From the NCBI GenBank assembly GCA_964649415.1, contig CAZYSK010000002.1, forward strand, positions 91,535 to 155,534: a DNA stretch of 64,000 nt, read 5' to 3'. The translations under genes and the position numbers were made by a program. The notes under the pieces were generated by a model, which had not been told where the DNA came from, searched no databases, and worked only from the letters and a program-made list of their open reading frames with translations. Below, one piece after another: positions 25,377 through 33,307 of the stretch (the stretch's first letter is position 1; each line of letters begins with the position of its first letter). This DNA comes from CAZYSK01 sp964649415. GTDB taxonomy: Bacteria; Chloroflexota; Anaerolineae; B4-G1.

Positions 25377-27509
25377 ATGCAATTGACACAGTTTGTGAAC
25401 CTCTCTGTTCCTTCGGTCGCTGTCCTCGCTCTGGTGATGGTTGTGGTGCTTGGCAATTGGGTACGGAAACAGGATGCAGGCACCCGGCAGATGCAGGAAA
25501 TCGCGCGCTACATTCAGCTTGGGGCGAACGCGTTTCTGCGCCGAGAGTTCGCCACGATCGCACCTTTTGTGCTCGTCTTGGCCGTGATCCTGCTGCTTGT
25601 CATGCCGGAAGGGAATTGGCAAGTTGCGTTGGGCTTCGTCGCCGGCGCGGCGCTCTCTCTGCTGGCCGTCTTCATAGGGATGAATGCAGCCGTGCGGGCC
25701 AACGTGCGCACCACCGCTGCGGCGCGCTTTTCGGCGGCGCCGGCCCTGCTGATCGCCTTCCGCGGGGGAGGAGTTATGGGGCTGTCCATCGTGGCCCTGG
25801 ATCTGCTGGGCATCTATGCGCTGGCCCTCCTCTTTGGCGTGACGCGGGGCAGCCCGGAGAACGTCCATCTGCTCGTTGGCTTCGGTTTCGGGGCCAGCTT
25901 CTCTGCCTTGTTTGCCCAGTTGGGCGGCGGCATCTTCACCAAGGGCGCGGATATCGCGGCCGACCTGGTGGGCAAGGTGGAGCAAGGCATCCCGGAGGAC
26001 GATCCTCGCAACGCCGCTGTCATCGCTGACCAGGTCGGCGACAACGTAGGGGACGTCGCTGGCCGAGGGGCGGACCTTTTCGAATCTGGTTCCGACAATC
26101 TGATCGCGACGATGATCGTGGGCCTGACTTTCCTGCCCACGCACGGTTGGGCTGCGCTGCTTTTCCCCCTCCTCAGTCGGATGATCGGAATCGTCGGGGC
26201 CATCCTTGGCGTGCTGGCCGTGCGGGGGACGGAGAAGCGCAGCCCGATCTTCTCAACAAACGTGGGGTTTCTCGTAACCGCTGTATTCTCCTTCGTGTCC
26301 TACTATTTCCTTGCCACCCACGTGATGCACGACATCCGCCTGTTCTACTGCCTCACGCTCGGCCTGATCACCGCCGGCCTGGTCTCGCTCCTCGTGCAGT
26401 TCTACACCGGTATCGCTCAGAGACCGGTGAGAGAGATAGCCAGGGGCGGGATGAGCGGTATCGCCGTCAATCTGATCTACGGCTTCGCCTGGGGGATGGA
26501 GAGCTCGGTGATCATGATCATCCTCGTAGCGATGGTGAACGTGCTTGCCTTCTACGTCATGGGAGGCGGCCTCCCCGGCATCCTGGGCATCACCGCGGCG
26601 ACACTGGGTATGACCGAGATGAAGGGCATCATCATGGCGGCCGATGCGTTCGGCCCCATCGTCGACAACGCCAGCGGCATTGCCGAAATGGCCGGGCTGG
26701 GTCCACAGGTGCGCCACACGGGGGATAAGCTGGACGCAGTGGGCAACATGACCAAAGCCATTACCAAGGGATACGGCATGTCGTGCGCGCTGATGACCAG
26801 CGTCGTCATCCTATTTGCATACCTTCTCAGCGCTGCTGAGTTGGCCCAGGCAAGCAGCGGCAGCCTGGCCAGGGTCATCACGCTGGACGGCGCCAACCCA
26901 GAGGGAGCTGCCCTGCAGATCGTGCGTGGCCTCAACCTGGCACATCCGCTGAACATCGCCGCGTTGATGATCGGCGCAACAGTCCCCTTCCTGTTCAGTT
27001 CACAGGCGATGAAAGCAGTGGGCCGGACAGCGTTCTGCATGGTGGATGAGGTGCGACGGCAGTTCCGTGAGATCCCGGGGCTCCTGTCTGGGCAGGCAGC
27101 GCCCGAATACTCACGCTGCGTGGATATCGGGACGCGCCGCGCGCTGCGGGAGATGGTCGCGCCGACGTTGGTCGGGGTAGCTTTCCCCGTCGCAGTAGGC
27201 TTTCTAATGGGACCGTGGGCACTGGCGTTCTATCTCATCGGGGTGAAGATCGTCGGGGCGACTTTGGCCATATTCATGTTCAACGCGGGCGGTGCGTGGG
27301 ACAACGCCAAGAAGTACGTCGAGGAAGGCCACTTGGGCGGCAAAGGGTCCGAACCCCACAGGGCGGGGGTGATTGGTGATACCTTCGGCGATCCGCTCAA
27401 GGACACTGCCGGGCCATCGCTGCATATTCTGATCAAGCTGCAGAATATCCTAGGCATCACACTGCTCCCGCTGTTCTACGCCAACCAGCATATTCTGCCC
27501 TGGCATTAG
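25377..27509 (+). CDS. hppA: Membrane H+-translocating pyrophosphatase, K+-independent type
   Basis: The ATG at 25377-25379 has GAGG five bases upstream; the longer open frame upstream is translated repeat. The product has 710 residues, normal for the family, with about 16 membrane helices. The substrate-site block is complete: KGADIAADLVGKVE, then IPEDDPRNAAVIADQVGDN. GNMTKAITKG carries Lys 460, the residue marking K+-independent H+-pumping PPases (Ala marks K+-dependent ones). It couples cytoplasmic pyrophosphate hydrolysis to proton export. A promoter lies at 25187-25214. The sensor operon follows 54 bases downstream. Confidence 0.97.
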   Translation: MQLTQFVNLSVPSVAVLALVMVVVLGNWVRKQDAGTRQMQEIARYIQLGANAFLRREFATIAPFVLVLAVILLLVMPEGNWQVALGFVAGAALSLLAVFIGMNAAVRANVRTTAAARFSAAPALLIAFRGGGVMGLSIVALDLLGIYALALLFGVTRGSPENVHLLVGFGFGASFSALFAQLGGGIFTKGADIAADLVGKVEQGIPEDDPRNAAVIADQVGDNVGDVAGRGADLFESGSDNLIATMIVGLTFLPTHGWAALLFPLLSRMIGIVGAILGVLAVRGTEKRSPIFSTNVGFLVTAVFSFVSYYFLATHVMHDIRLFYCLTLGLITAGLVSLLVQFYTGIAQRPVREIARGGMSGIAVNLIYGFAWGMESSVIMIILVAMVNVLAFYVMGGGLPGILGITAATLGMTEMKGIIMAADAFGPIVDNASGIAEMAGLGPQVRHTGDKLDAVGNMTKAITKGYGMSCALMTSVVILFAYLLSAAELAQASSGSLARVITLDGANPEGAALQIVRGLNLAHPLNIAALMIGATVPFLFSSQAMKAVGRTAFCMVDEVRRQFREIPGLLSGQAAPEYSRCVDIGTRRALREMVAPTLVGVAFPVAVGFLMGPWALAFYLIGVKIVGATLAIFMFNAGGAWDNAKKYVEEGHLGGKGSEPHRAGVIGDTFGDPLKDTAGPSLHILIKLQNILGITLLPLFYANQHILPWH

Positions 27510-27563
27510 GCGCATGAACCGAGGCCGATTTCTCGATTTGCTGATCTGCTGGATTGTGAAGCG

Positions 27564-29483
27564 ATGAGCCAAACACCTGGATTCGATCAAGAGCTACTGG
27601 AGATCTACGGCGAGTTGAACCGCGACCGGCTGATGGAGTTGGTCGTGTGCTATGCGCGCGACCGGCTCGGCGCTGGGGGTTCCTCGATCTTCCTGCGTGA
27701 CGACATCACCGGCACCTATGTCCTGCGCGGCACGACCGGCATCCTGGAAGGAATGCCCACTGAACGGATAGCGTACAGGCTCGGTGAGGGGTTGACCGGC
27801 TGGATCGCCGAAAACGGCGCACCGCTGCGCATCACCAACCCCATGGACGAGCAAGAACTGCAGCGCATCGCCAAGGACCTGACGTGGAGCAGGAAATACT
27901 CCGAGATCAGCGCCAAGTCCGGCCTGGCCTACCTGGGTGTGCCCATCCTATCCCGAGACGGTGCGATCGTGCTGGGCGTGCTGCGGGTCTCGGGCAAGGC
28001 TGAGGGAGAGACATTCGACGAGAGTGATGAAGCACTGTTGTGCCAGGTCGCCGCGATGGTTAACATCGCCATTGAGAACTCCGTTCGCTACGAGCGCGAG
28101 AAGCGTCAAGCGCGCTACTTCCGGTTGCTGTTGGCCATTAGCAGTGAGTTGGACCCGCGACACTCCGTGGATGAGATGCTGCCGGCTGTGGCGGACCGGG
28201 TTCGGTCTGGTTTCCGCACCGAGGCTTGTCTCATCTACCTGCGAACCGAGGAGGACATTCACAAGCTGGCCCTGCGGGCCGGGAGTGGGACTCCTGAATC
28301 GTTGGTCGGGAAAGTGACCTATATGATAGGCGAGGGGTTGACCGGCCACATCCTGGCCAATGAGACGTGCATTCAGATACGGGATCCCGCTGCAGCGGAG
28401 GAGTGGGATGATCCTCACGTGGCGGAGGTCGCCCGCCATCTGCCCTCTGGCGTCTATCGCTCCTACGTGGGCGTTCCCCTCCAATTGGGCAACGAGGTCC
28501 TTGGCACCCTCGAGTTGGTCAACAAGGTCCCCAGCGCTCCCGGCCACCGCGATTGGTTCACCGACGACGACGAAGGGTATCTGCGCCTGCTCTCTACAGC
28601 CATTGGCGGCGTGTTGGAGGGTGCTCGTTACCTGAAGACCCTCAGCGACGTAAGCGTGACCACGATGCGGATGCAGCGAGTCGCCTCTTTCGGCACGCTG
28701 GCGCAGCGAATACTCCACGAGACTGCAAACCCCTTGGCCGTGGCACGCCTGGCGGCCACGAACCTGCGCAACAATATGGCGGACGCACCCGGCCGGGAAG
28801 GCGCGGTTCGTGCCAAGCACATACCAAAGCACGATCAACGTCCGCGGACGCACGACCAACGTCCGCGGCCTGCCAGCACGCCGTCGGCAGAAGGTGAGAG
28901 CGGTGTACCAGACCACGATCGGAGTGCACGTTTCCTGCGGCGGCTGGACATCATAGACACCAGCTTGGACGAGGTCAGCAGCAAGCTCCTGGATCTGCTC
29001 AAGTGCTCACAGCGCATCGGTTTCGTCCGCACGACCACGCAGTGGAACGACATCGTGCGCGAGGTTCTGATCTGGCTGGCGGCGGAACGGCAGAAACGGT
29101 GTGTGGAGGTGCACGTGAACTACGGCGACCTGCCACCGCTGCTCATCGAGCCCAACGAGCTGTTCGGCGTCTTGGCCACCATCCTAACTCTGACGATGGA
29201 AACCTTGGGATCGAACGGCGGTCTCATGGAGATACGAACTTCGCTGTCACCCGACGGTCGATGGGTGCGGACAGAGAGCCGCGCGCCTGAAGCCCCGGCA
29301 GCCAAGAGGGTGATTGCCATCCTCGAATCGAGTGCCGGCGAGACCGAGAAGCTATCGCCTCTTCACTTCGAATGGGCACTGGCCCAAGAGACGACGGAGA
29401 GCCAGTACGGAGGTACGCTCACCTGGAAGGTTGAAGACACAGGAATCTGTTTTCTACTTAAGCTGCCGGCAAGCGAAAGCTGA
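27564..29483 (+). CDS. GAF-domain sensor protein with histidine-kinase-like C-terminus
   Basis: The 639-residue soluble protein has two GAF domains (about 15-180 and 200-365), an H-box-like segment RILHETANPLAVARL with His 385, and a degraded ATPase-like region. No clear N, G1 or G2 box is visible in the last 150 residues, so it may be a sensor or dimer partner rather than an active kinase. A family C element is translated between the H-box helix and the next helix (about 422-450), giving HDQRPRTHDQRPRP. The next two genes are a receiver-kinase hybrid and a receiver-TPR protein on the same strand, so the three likely form one phosphorelay. The signal is unknown. Confidence 0.78.
   Translation: MSQTPGFDQELLEIYGELNRDRLMELVVCYARDRLGAGGSSIFLRDDITGTYVLRGTTGILEGMPTERIAYRLGEGLTGWIAENGAPLRITNPMDEQELQRIAKDLTWSRKYSEISAKSGLAYLGVPILSRDGAIVLGVLRVSGKAEGETFDESDEALLCQVAAMVNIAIENSVRYEREKRQARYFRLLLAISSELDPRHSVDEMLPAVADRVRSGFRTEACLIYLRTEEDIHKLALRAGSGTPESLVGKVTYMIGEGLTGHILANETCIQIRDPAAAEEWDDPHVAEVARHLPSGVYRSYVGVPLQLGNEVLGTLELVNKVPSAPGHRDWFTDDDEGYLRLLSTAIGGVLEGARYLKTLSDVSVTTMRMQRVASFGTLAQRILHETANPLAVARLAATNLRNNMADAPGREGAVRAKHIPKHDQRPRTHDQRPRPASTPSAEGESGVPDHDRSARFLRRLDIIDTSLDEVSSKLLDLLKCSQRIGFVRTTTQWNDIVREVLIWLAAERQKRCVEVHVNYGDLPPLLIEPNELFGVLATILTLTMETLGSNGGLMEIRTSLSPDGRWVRTESRAPEAPAAKRVIAILESSAGETEKLSPLHFEWALAQETTESQYGGTLTWKVEDTGICFLLKLPASES
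28831..28870. repeat. Family C element in frame in the GAF sensor gene
   Basis: Two tandem half-elements (CAACGTCCGCGGACGCACGA and then CAACGTCCGCGGCC) encode the RPRTHDQRPRP stretch. CGTCCGCGGACG is a perfect 12-bp palindrome. Confidence 0.8.
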
Positions 29484-29523
29484 GCCCCGAGCTTTCACTG
29501 TAGAAGGGCCACAGAGGGAAAAC

Positions 29524-30651
29524 ATGAACCAGAAGAGGATCCTCGTAGTAGACGATGAACCGTTCTTCCGGGAGGAGGTTGTCGCTTTTCTCAGCAACCC
29601 TGGTTTCGTGGCGCAGGGTTGGCAGGTGGAGGCCTCAGCAAATGGGAAGGAGGCCCTATCTCGCCTGAAGCAAGATCCGTGCGACGTGATGCTGCTGGAC
29701 ATCAACATGCCGGAAATGGACGGCATGGAGGTACTGGAATCAATGCTCGCGCAGCACTTGCTGGAGCAGACCTACGTGATTATGCTCAGCGCTTACGGCC
29801 TGTATGAGAACGTCGTCGCTGCCATGCGAGGGGGCGCGAACGATTTCGTCAACAAGTCCGAGCCCTTGGACCAATGGATCGTGCGCATCGAGCGAGGTTT
29901 CGAGTGGCAGGAACTGCGCCGCCGAAAACAGCAGGCAGAGGACGAACTGCGCCTCCTGGCGCGTGAGGTGGGTCACGACATTGGCGGCACGACCTACTTC
30001 GTGCTCACCCAGCGGGTACTGGCGCTCTCCAAGTTGGTGACAGATGACCCGGAAGGGCACCGGTCGATCGAGGTCATTCAGCAGATCTTGGCCCGTATCA
30101 AGCGGTTGGCCGACGACCTGGGCCACGTGGCCGTGGCCTTGGACAGTCAGGAGACCTGGCGATGGGAGACGCTGGATCTCCATCGCATGTTGGAGCGGCT
30201 GGCGCAGGAGTTTCATTACGGCAACCCGGACGTGACGATTGAGCGTGAATGGGGCCAAGACATCCCCCCAATACACGGCAGCCGCGCCCAGTTGGAGCGA
30301 GCCTTTCACAACCTGCTGACCAATGCCGGGCGGGCTATGCCTGACGGCGGTACACTGACGTTGCACACGCGCCAGGAGGCAGGTGAGTGGGTGGTGGTCG
30401 ACGTCGAGGACACAGGTGTCGGCATTTCCCCGGAAATGCGTAACAAGGTCTTCCGAATCGGGTTTTCAGATTGGAGGAGCGGGACAAAGGGCAGCGGACT
30501 GGGGCTGTACGTTGCCCGCAAGAACATCGAGAACCACGGCGGCCACATTGAGCTGGCCGGCACCGTGGGCCAGGGAACCAGGGTCACGATCCATCTGCCC
30601 ATCCGATCCGGGAACGTCTCCCATGGTGTCAATTCCGCTAGGATACTATAG
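29524..30651 (+). CDS. Hybrid receiver-histidine kinase
   Basis: ATG 29524 follows GAGGG at a proper distance and gives 375 residues; the longer frame upstream overlaps the GAF gene and was dropped. Residues 1-125 are a receiver domain: VVDDEP, phospho-acceptor Asp in VMLLDINMPEMDG, VIMLSAYG and Lys in VNKSE. Then comes a kinase with a phospho-acceptor His in LAREVGHDIGGT, N-box HNLLTNAGRAM, G1 DTGVGI and G2 GSGLGLYVA. The receiver precedes the kinase, so the kinase may be gated by phosphorylation from a partner. It is cytoplasmic, with no membrane segment. Confidence 0.9.
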   Translation: MNQKRILVVDDEPFFREEVVAFLSNPGFVAQGWQVEASANGKEALSRLKQDPCDVMLLDINMPEMDGMEVLESMLAQHLLEQTYVIMLSAYGLYENVVAAMRGGANDFVNKSEPLDQWIVRIERGFEWQELRRRKQQAEDELRLLAREVGHDIGGTTYFVLTQRVLALSKLVTDDPEGHRSIEVIQQILARIKRLADDLGHVAVALDSQETWRWETLDLHRMLERLAQEFHYGNPDVTIEREWGQDIPPIHGSRAQLERAFHNLLTNAGRAMPDGGTLTLHTRQEAGEWVVVDVEDTGVGISPEMRNKVFRIGFSDWRSGTKGSGLGLYVARKNIENHGGHIELAGTVGQGTRVTIHLPIRSGNVSHGVNSARIL

Positions 30652-30672
30652 ATTTCTTAGGAGGTCAGTACG

Positions 30673-31308
30673 ATGCCAGCAACAATACTGGTGATGGATG
30701 ATGATCTACTCGCGCTCGAAAGCCTGGAGAGCTATCTAGAGCAGGCCAAATACACGGTCCTGACGGCCAGTAGCGCCCGCGAGGCCGTCGAGCAGGCAAG
30801 GGGAGCCCCTTGCCAGGTGGCCCTGCTGGACATGAAGATGCCCGAAATGGACGGATTCCAGGTAGCCGCCATGCTGCGCCAGTTGCAGCCCGATTTGCGC
30901 GTGATCATGTTCACCGGCTATGCCTCACTCGAGACGGAGGCACGCGCCGCTCAGTTGGACTTCTACGAATATCTTCCCAAGTCAAACTGGTACGATCTGC
31001 TGTTGCCGACCATCGAGCGTGTCTTGGGAGAGCCAAAGGCTCGGCTGCCCAAGCAGCGCCCCGTTGACCTGGAGAAGGCGGCTTCCCAGTATGCAGATGA
31101 GGGCAAGTGGGAACTGGCGGCTATGGCATTGGAACAGGCGGCCCGCATCGCGGAGTTCACCCACGAATGGGAGCACGCCGCCCAGCTATACAACCAGGCA
31201 TTCGAACACATGCGGCGTGCCCGCGGACTCTCGGTGGAATCACAGCGGCTTCAGGAACTGGCGGAATGCGTGCAACGCATCGCGGCCGAGGAGTCCACAG
31301 GCAACTGA
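30673..31308 (+). CDS. Response regulator receiver with C-terminal TPR-like helices
   Basis: AGGAGG lies 8 bases before ATG 30673, giving 211 residues. The receiver (1-120) has MDDDLLALE, phospho-acceptor Asp in VALLDMKMPEMDG, Thr in IMFTGYAS and Lys in LPKS. Residues about 135-205 form two or three helical hairpins (QYADEGKWELAAMALEQAAR and EHAAQLYNQAFEHMRR) like TPR units, with no DNA-binding domain. It probably signals by protein contact. It follows the hybrid kinase gene by 21 bases. Confidence 0.88.
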   Translation: MPATILVMDDDLLALESLESYLEQAKYTVLTASSAREAVEQARGAPCQVALLDMKMPEMDGFQVAAMLRQLQPDLRVIMFTGYASLETEARAAQLDFYEYLPKSNWYDLLLPTIERVLGEPKARLPKQRPVDLEKAASQYADEGKWELAAMALEQAARIAEFTHEWEHAAQLYNQAFEHMRRARGLSVESQRLQELAECVQRIAAEESTGN

Positions 31309-31365
31309 CGGTGACCACGGCTAGCGAACGGCACAGGTGATGCGGGTTGTCGGACGCAGGGCCGG

Positions 31366-31425
31366 GAGAAACCAGGTTCTTCGTGCGATGGCGCTCCATT
31401 CTGATGGTGCGCCATCAGAATGGAG
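31366..31425. repeat. Family E hairpin and a head-to-head family A inverted pair
   Basis: GAGAAACCAGGTTCTTC (31366-31382) is a family E hairpin. After it, CTCCATTCTGATGG (31394-31407) and CCATCAGAATGGAG (31412-31425) are perfect 14-base inverted arms with a 4-base loop, formed by two family A half-elements in opposite directions. It lies just after the response regulator gene and could end or trim its transcript. Confidence 0.8.
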
Positions 31426-31446
31426 TGGCCAAGGGCCTGGTTTGTC

Positions 31447-32430
31447 ATGAGCAGACGCTTGATCGATGTCCGCGGATGCAGCCGACGTCGACCGCGGACC
31501 GTGCCGACCGCAGACGGTCGGTGGCAGACGGTCGGGGTCAACGTCCGCAATCTCTGCCTGGGCCTGGTCTTGCTGCTGGCGTCAGGCTGTGTTGCGACAC
31601 TCCCATCTCCCACGCCCGTCCCGACTGCGGCCCCCACCCCAACGTGTTCACGTTCTCCCACGCCGTGGCTGGTGTCGACGCCACCGGACGCACGAACAGT
31701 GGCCGCGCCGTCCCCTACCCCCGAGCCGCCCGATACGGGATGGCAGCCGCTCCGGCAGGCCGCCGAACTGCGTCAGGTGCGGGTGGAGGTGGACACGGGC
31801 GACGAACGATTGGTGATCGTCCGCATGGAGCCGGCCGCCGTGTCCTTCCGCGTTCACTACGACCCCGGCACACCCAGCTCGGTCAGCGTGTGGGCAGAGC
31901 GACTCCAGTCATTCCTGGTGGTCAACGGCGGCTACTTCACGCCTGAGAACGAGACAGCAGGACTCCTGGTCAGCAACGGGCAAGACTGGGGTATGCCCTT
32001 CGGGGATTTCGCAGGGCTTTTCGCCGTCAGGGCCGACGGACAGGTGAGCGTGCGCTGGCTCAAGACCTGGCCCTATGATCCCTCGGAGCCGCTGAGTGAA
32101 GCGCTGCAATCATTCCCGGTCCTGATCAAGCCAGGTGGCGTGATGGGTTTTCCGGCCGATGCAGACGACGGCCGGCCTGCCCGTCGCACTGTCATAGCAC
32201 AGGACCATCAGGGCCGGATCCTGATCATCGTCGCCCCGCGCGGCTACCTGAGCCTTCATGCACTGGCACGCGTCCTGGCGGACTCTGACCTCAACCTGGA
32301 CGTAGCGCTCAACCTGGACGGTGGCTTCTCCACGGGGCTGTGGTTGGAGACGGCCACTGGACCTGCGGAGCCCGTCCACATAGACTCTCTCGTCCCGGTG
32401 CCCTCGACCATCTCCATCGATTGGCGCTGA
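31447..32430 (+). CDS. NAGPA-type phosphodiester glycosidase-like lipoprotein
   Basis: From ATG 31447 the product has 327 residues. A hydrophobic segment LCLGLVLLLASGC is a lipoprotein signal with Cys at the lipobox. Before it lies an unusual 35-residue stretch that is translated family C repeat (RRRPRTVPTADGRWQTV). A Pro/Thr linker follows and then the NAGPA (phosphodiester N-acetylglucosaminidase-like) domain: FLVVNGGYFTP and VALNLDGGFSTGLW are its signature blocks. It probably acts on a sugar phosphodiester or wall glycan outside the cell. The start is uncertain since no Shine-Dalgarno is seen. Confidence 0.82.
   Translation: MSRRLIDVRGCSRRRPRTVPTADGRWQTVGVNVRNLCLGLVLLLASGCVATLPSPTPVPTAAPTPTCSRSPTPWLVSTPPDARTVAAPSPTPEPPDTGWQPLRQAAELRQVRVEVDTGDERLVIVRMEPAAVSFRVHYDPGTPSSVSVWAERLQSFLVVNGGYFTPENETAGLLVSNGQDWGMPFGDFAGLFAVRADGQVSVRWLKTWPYDPSEPLSEALQSFPVLIKPGGVMGFPADADDGRPARRTVIAQDHQGRILIIVAPRGYLSLHALARVLADSDLNLDVALNLDGGFSTGLWLETATGPAEPVHIDSLVPVPSTISIDWR
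31461..31548. repeat. Full-length family C element at the start of the NAGPA gene
   Basis: This is the longest copy (about 88 bases): GATCGATGTCCGCGGATGCA, then GCCGACGTCGACCGCGGACC, then two GACGGTCGG-type hairpins, ending AACGTCCGC. About 70 bases match the mutL copy (reverse strand) closely. It is open in this frame and in a second frame used in mutL. Confidence 0.88.
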
Positions 32431-32567
32431 CAGGTGTCCAGTCCGAGCCGGCGGAACGCGCCAGTTCGCCCTCACCGACAAAACCAGACTCTTGCCCCCT
32501 TTCCTGCGTATAAGACATGCAGGTCGCAGGGCATCGCCAAGGTACGGGAACCATTGTCCATCGAAAG

Positions 32568-32657
32568 ACGCCATTCCGATGGCGCACATTCAACCGTCAA
32601 GAGGCGCCATTCCGATGGCGCACATTCATCACTAGAAAGGCGCCATTCCGATGGCGC
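32568..32657. repeat. Family A array, three units, giving the sigma factor its start codon
   Basis: Units at 32568, 32604 and 32640 (period 36) have spacers ACATTCAACCGTCAAGAG and ACATTCATCACTAGAAAG. The third palindrome contains CCGATGGCGCA, whose ATG (32651) is the first in-frame start of the ECF sigma gene. The rest of 32431-32567 shows no gene. Confidence 0.93.
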
Positions 32658-33307
32658 AGCACAAAACAACATTGGCCACAAGCGACCCGATGCTCTCGAA
32701 TCTAATTGAGCGTGTGCTGGCAGGCGATGAAGTCGCAGCCTGTAGGCTACACGAGCTACACTACCCGCCCACCCTACGGCTGGCCTACATGCTCACGCAA
32801 AACCTGCAGGACGCCGAAGACGCGACGCAGGATGCTTTCATCTACGCCTTCCAGCGCCTGGATCGGTACGACCCAGAACGGGCCTCCTTCGCCACCTGGC
32901 TCAAGGTCATCGTCACCAGCCGCTGTCGGGACTTGCATCGACGGCGACGGTTCAGATGGCTCTCGCTGCAGGAGATGGCGGAGACCGGCGCTGAGCCCAG
33001 GGACGAGACGCCCGGCCACCAACCAGACGTCGCGCTTGAACTGATAGGGACGCAACAGGTGCTGTGGGACGCACTGCGGCAGTTGCCGCGTAAATCACGC
33101 CAGGCGTTGATCCTGCGCTACTTCGGGGAGCTCTCGTACCCCGAGATGGCCCAGGCCCTCGGCTGCCCGATCAGCACCGCCAAGTCACGCGTCGTCTACG
33201 GCCACCGAGCCCTGACCCGCCTGCTGAAGCGCGAGGCGCACGCCGAGCCGGGCTGCCACGGAAGCGCGACCAATGTACACGACTGCCGTGTGAGGGATGT
33301 ATCGTGA
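32651..33307 (+). CDS. ECF-type RNA polymerase sigma factor
   Basis: The 218-residue protein has sigma region 2 (LRLAYMLTQNLQDAEDATQD, then FQRLDRYDPERASFATWL) and region 4 (LPRKSRQALILRYFGELSYP, then ALGCPISTAKSRV) with the usual helix-turn-helix. The ATG at 32651 lies inside a family A palindrome; a second ATG at 32690 would remove 13 residues of no clear homology. Its TGA overlaps the GTG of the anti-sigma/LCP gene (GTGA, 33304-33307), the usual coupling of an ECF sigma with its anti-sigma. It probably drives wall or surface genes in response to an extracytoplasmic signal. Confidence 0.93.
   Translation: MAQHKTTLATSDPMLSNLIERVLAGDEVAACRLHELHYPPTLRLAYMLTQNLQDAEDATQDAFIYAFQRLDRYDPERASFATWLKVIVTSRCRDLHRRRRFRWLSLQEMAETGAEPRDETPGHQPDVALELIGTQQVLWDALRQLPRKSRQALILRYFGELSYPEMAQALGCPISTAKSRVVYGHRALTRLLKREAHAEPGCHGSATNVHDCRVRDVS

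Noticed and set aside
25302..26144. A 280-codon minus-strand open frame opposite hppA
   Set aside because: It is the complement of hppA and its N-terminal region; hppA is certain.
29314..29523. 70-residue N-terminal extension of the hybrid kinase
   Set aside because: It overlaps the end of the GAF gene; the receiver domain begins right at the ATG 29524 with a ribosome-binding site.
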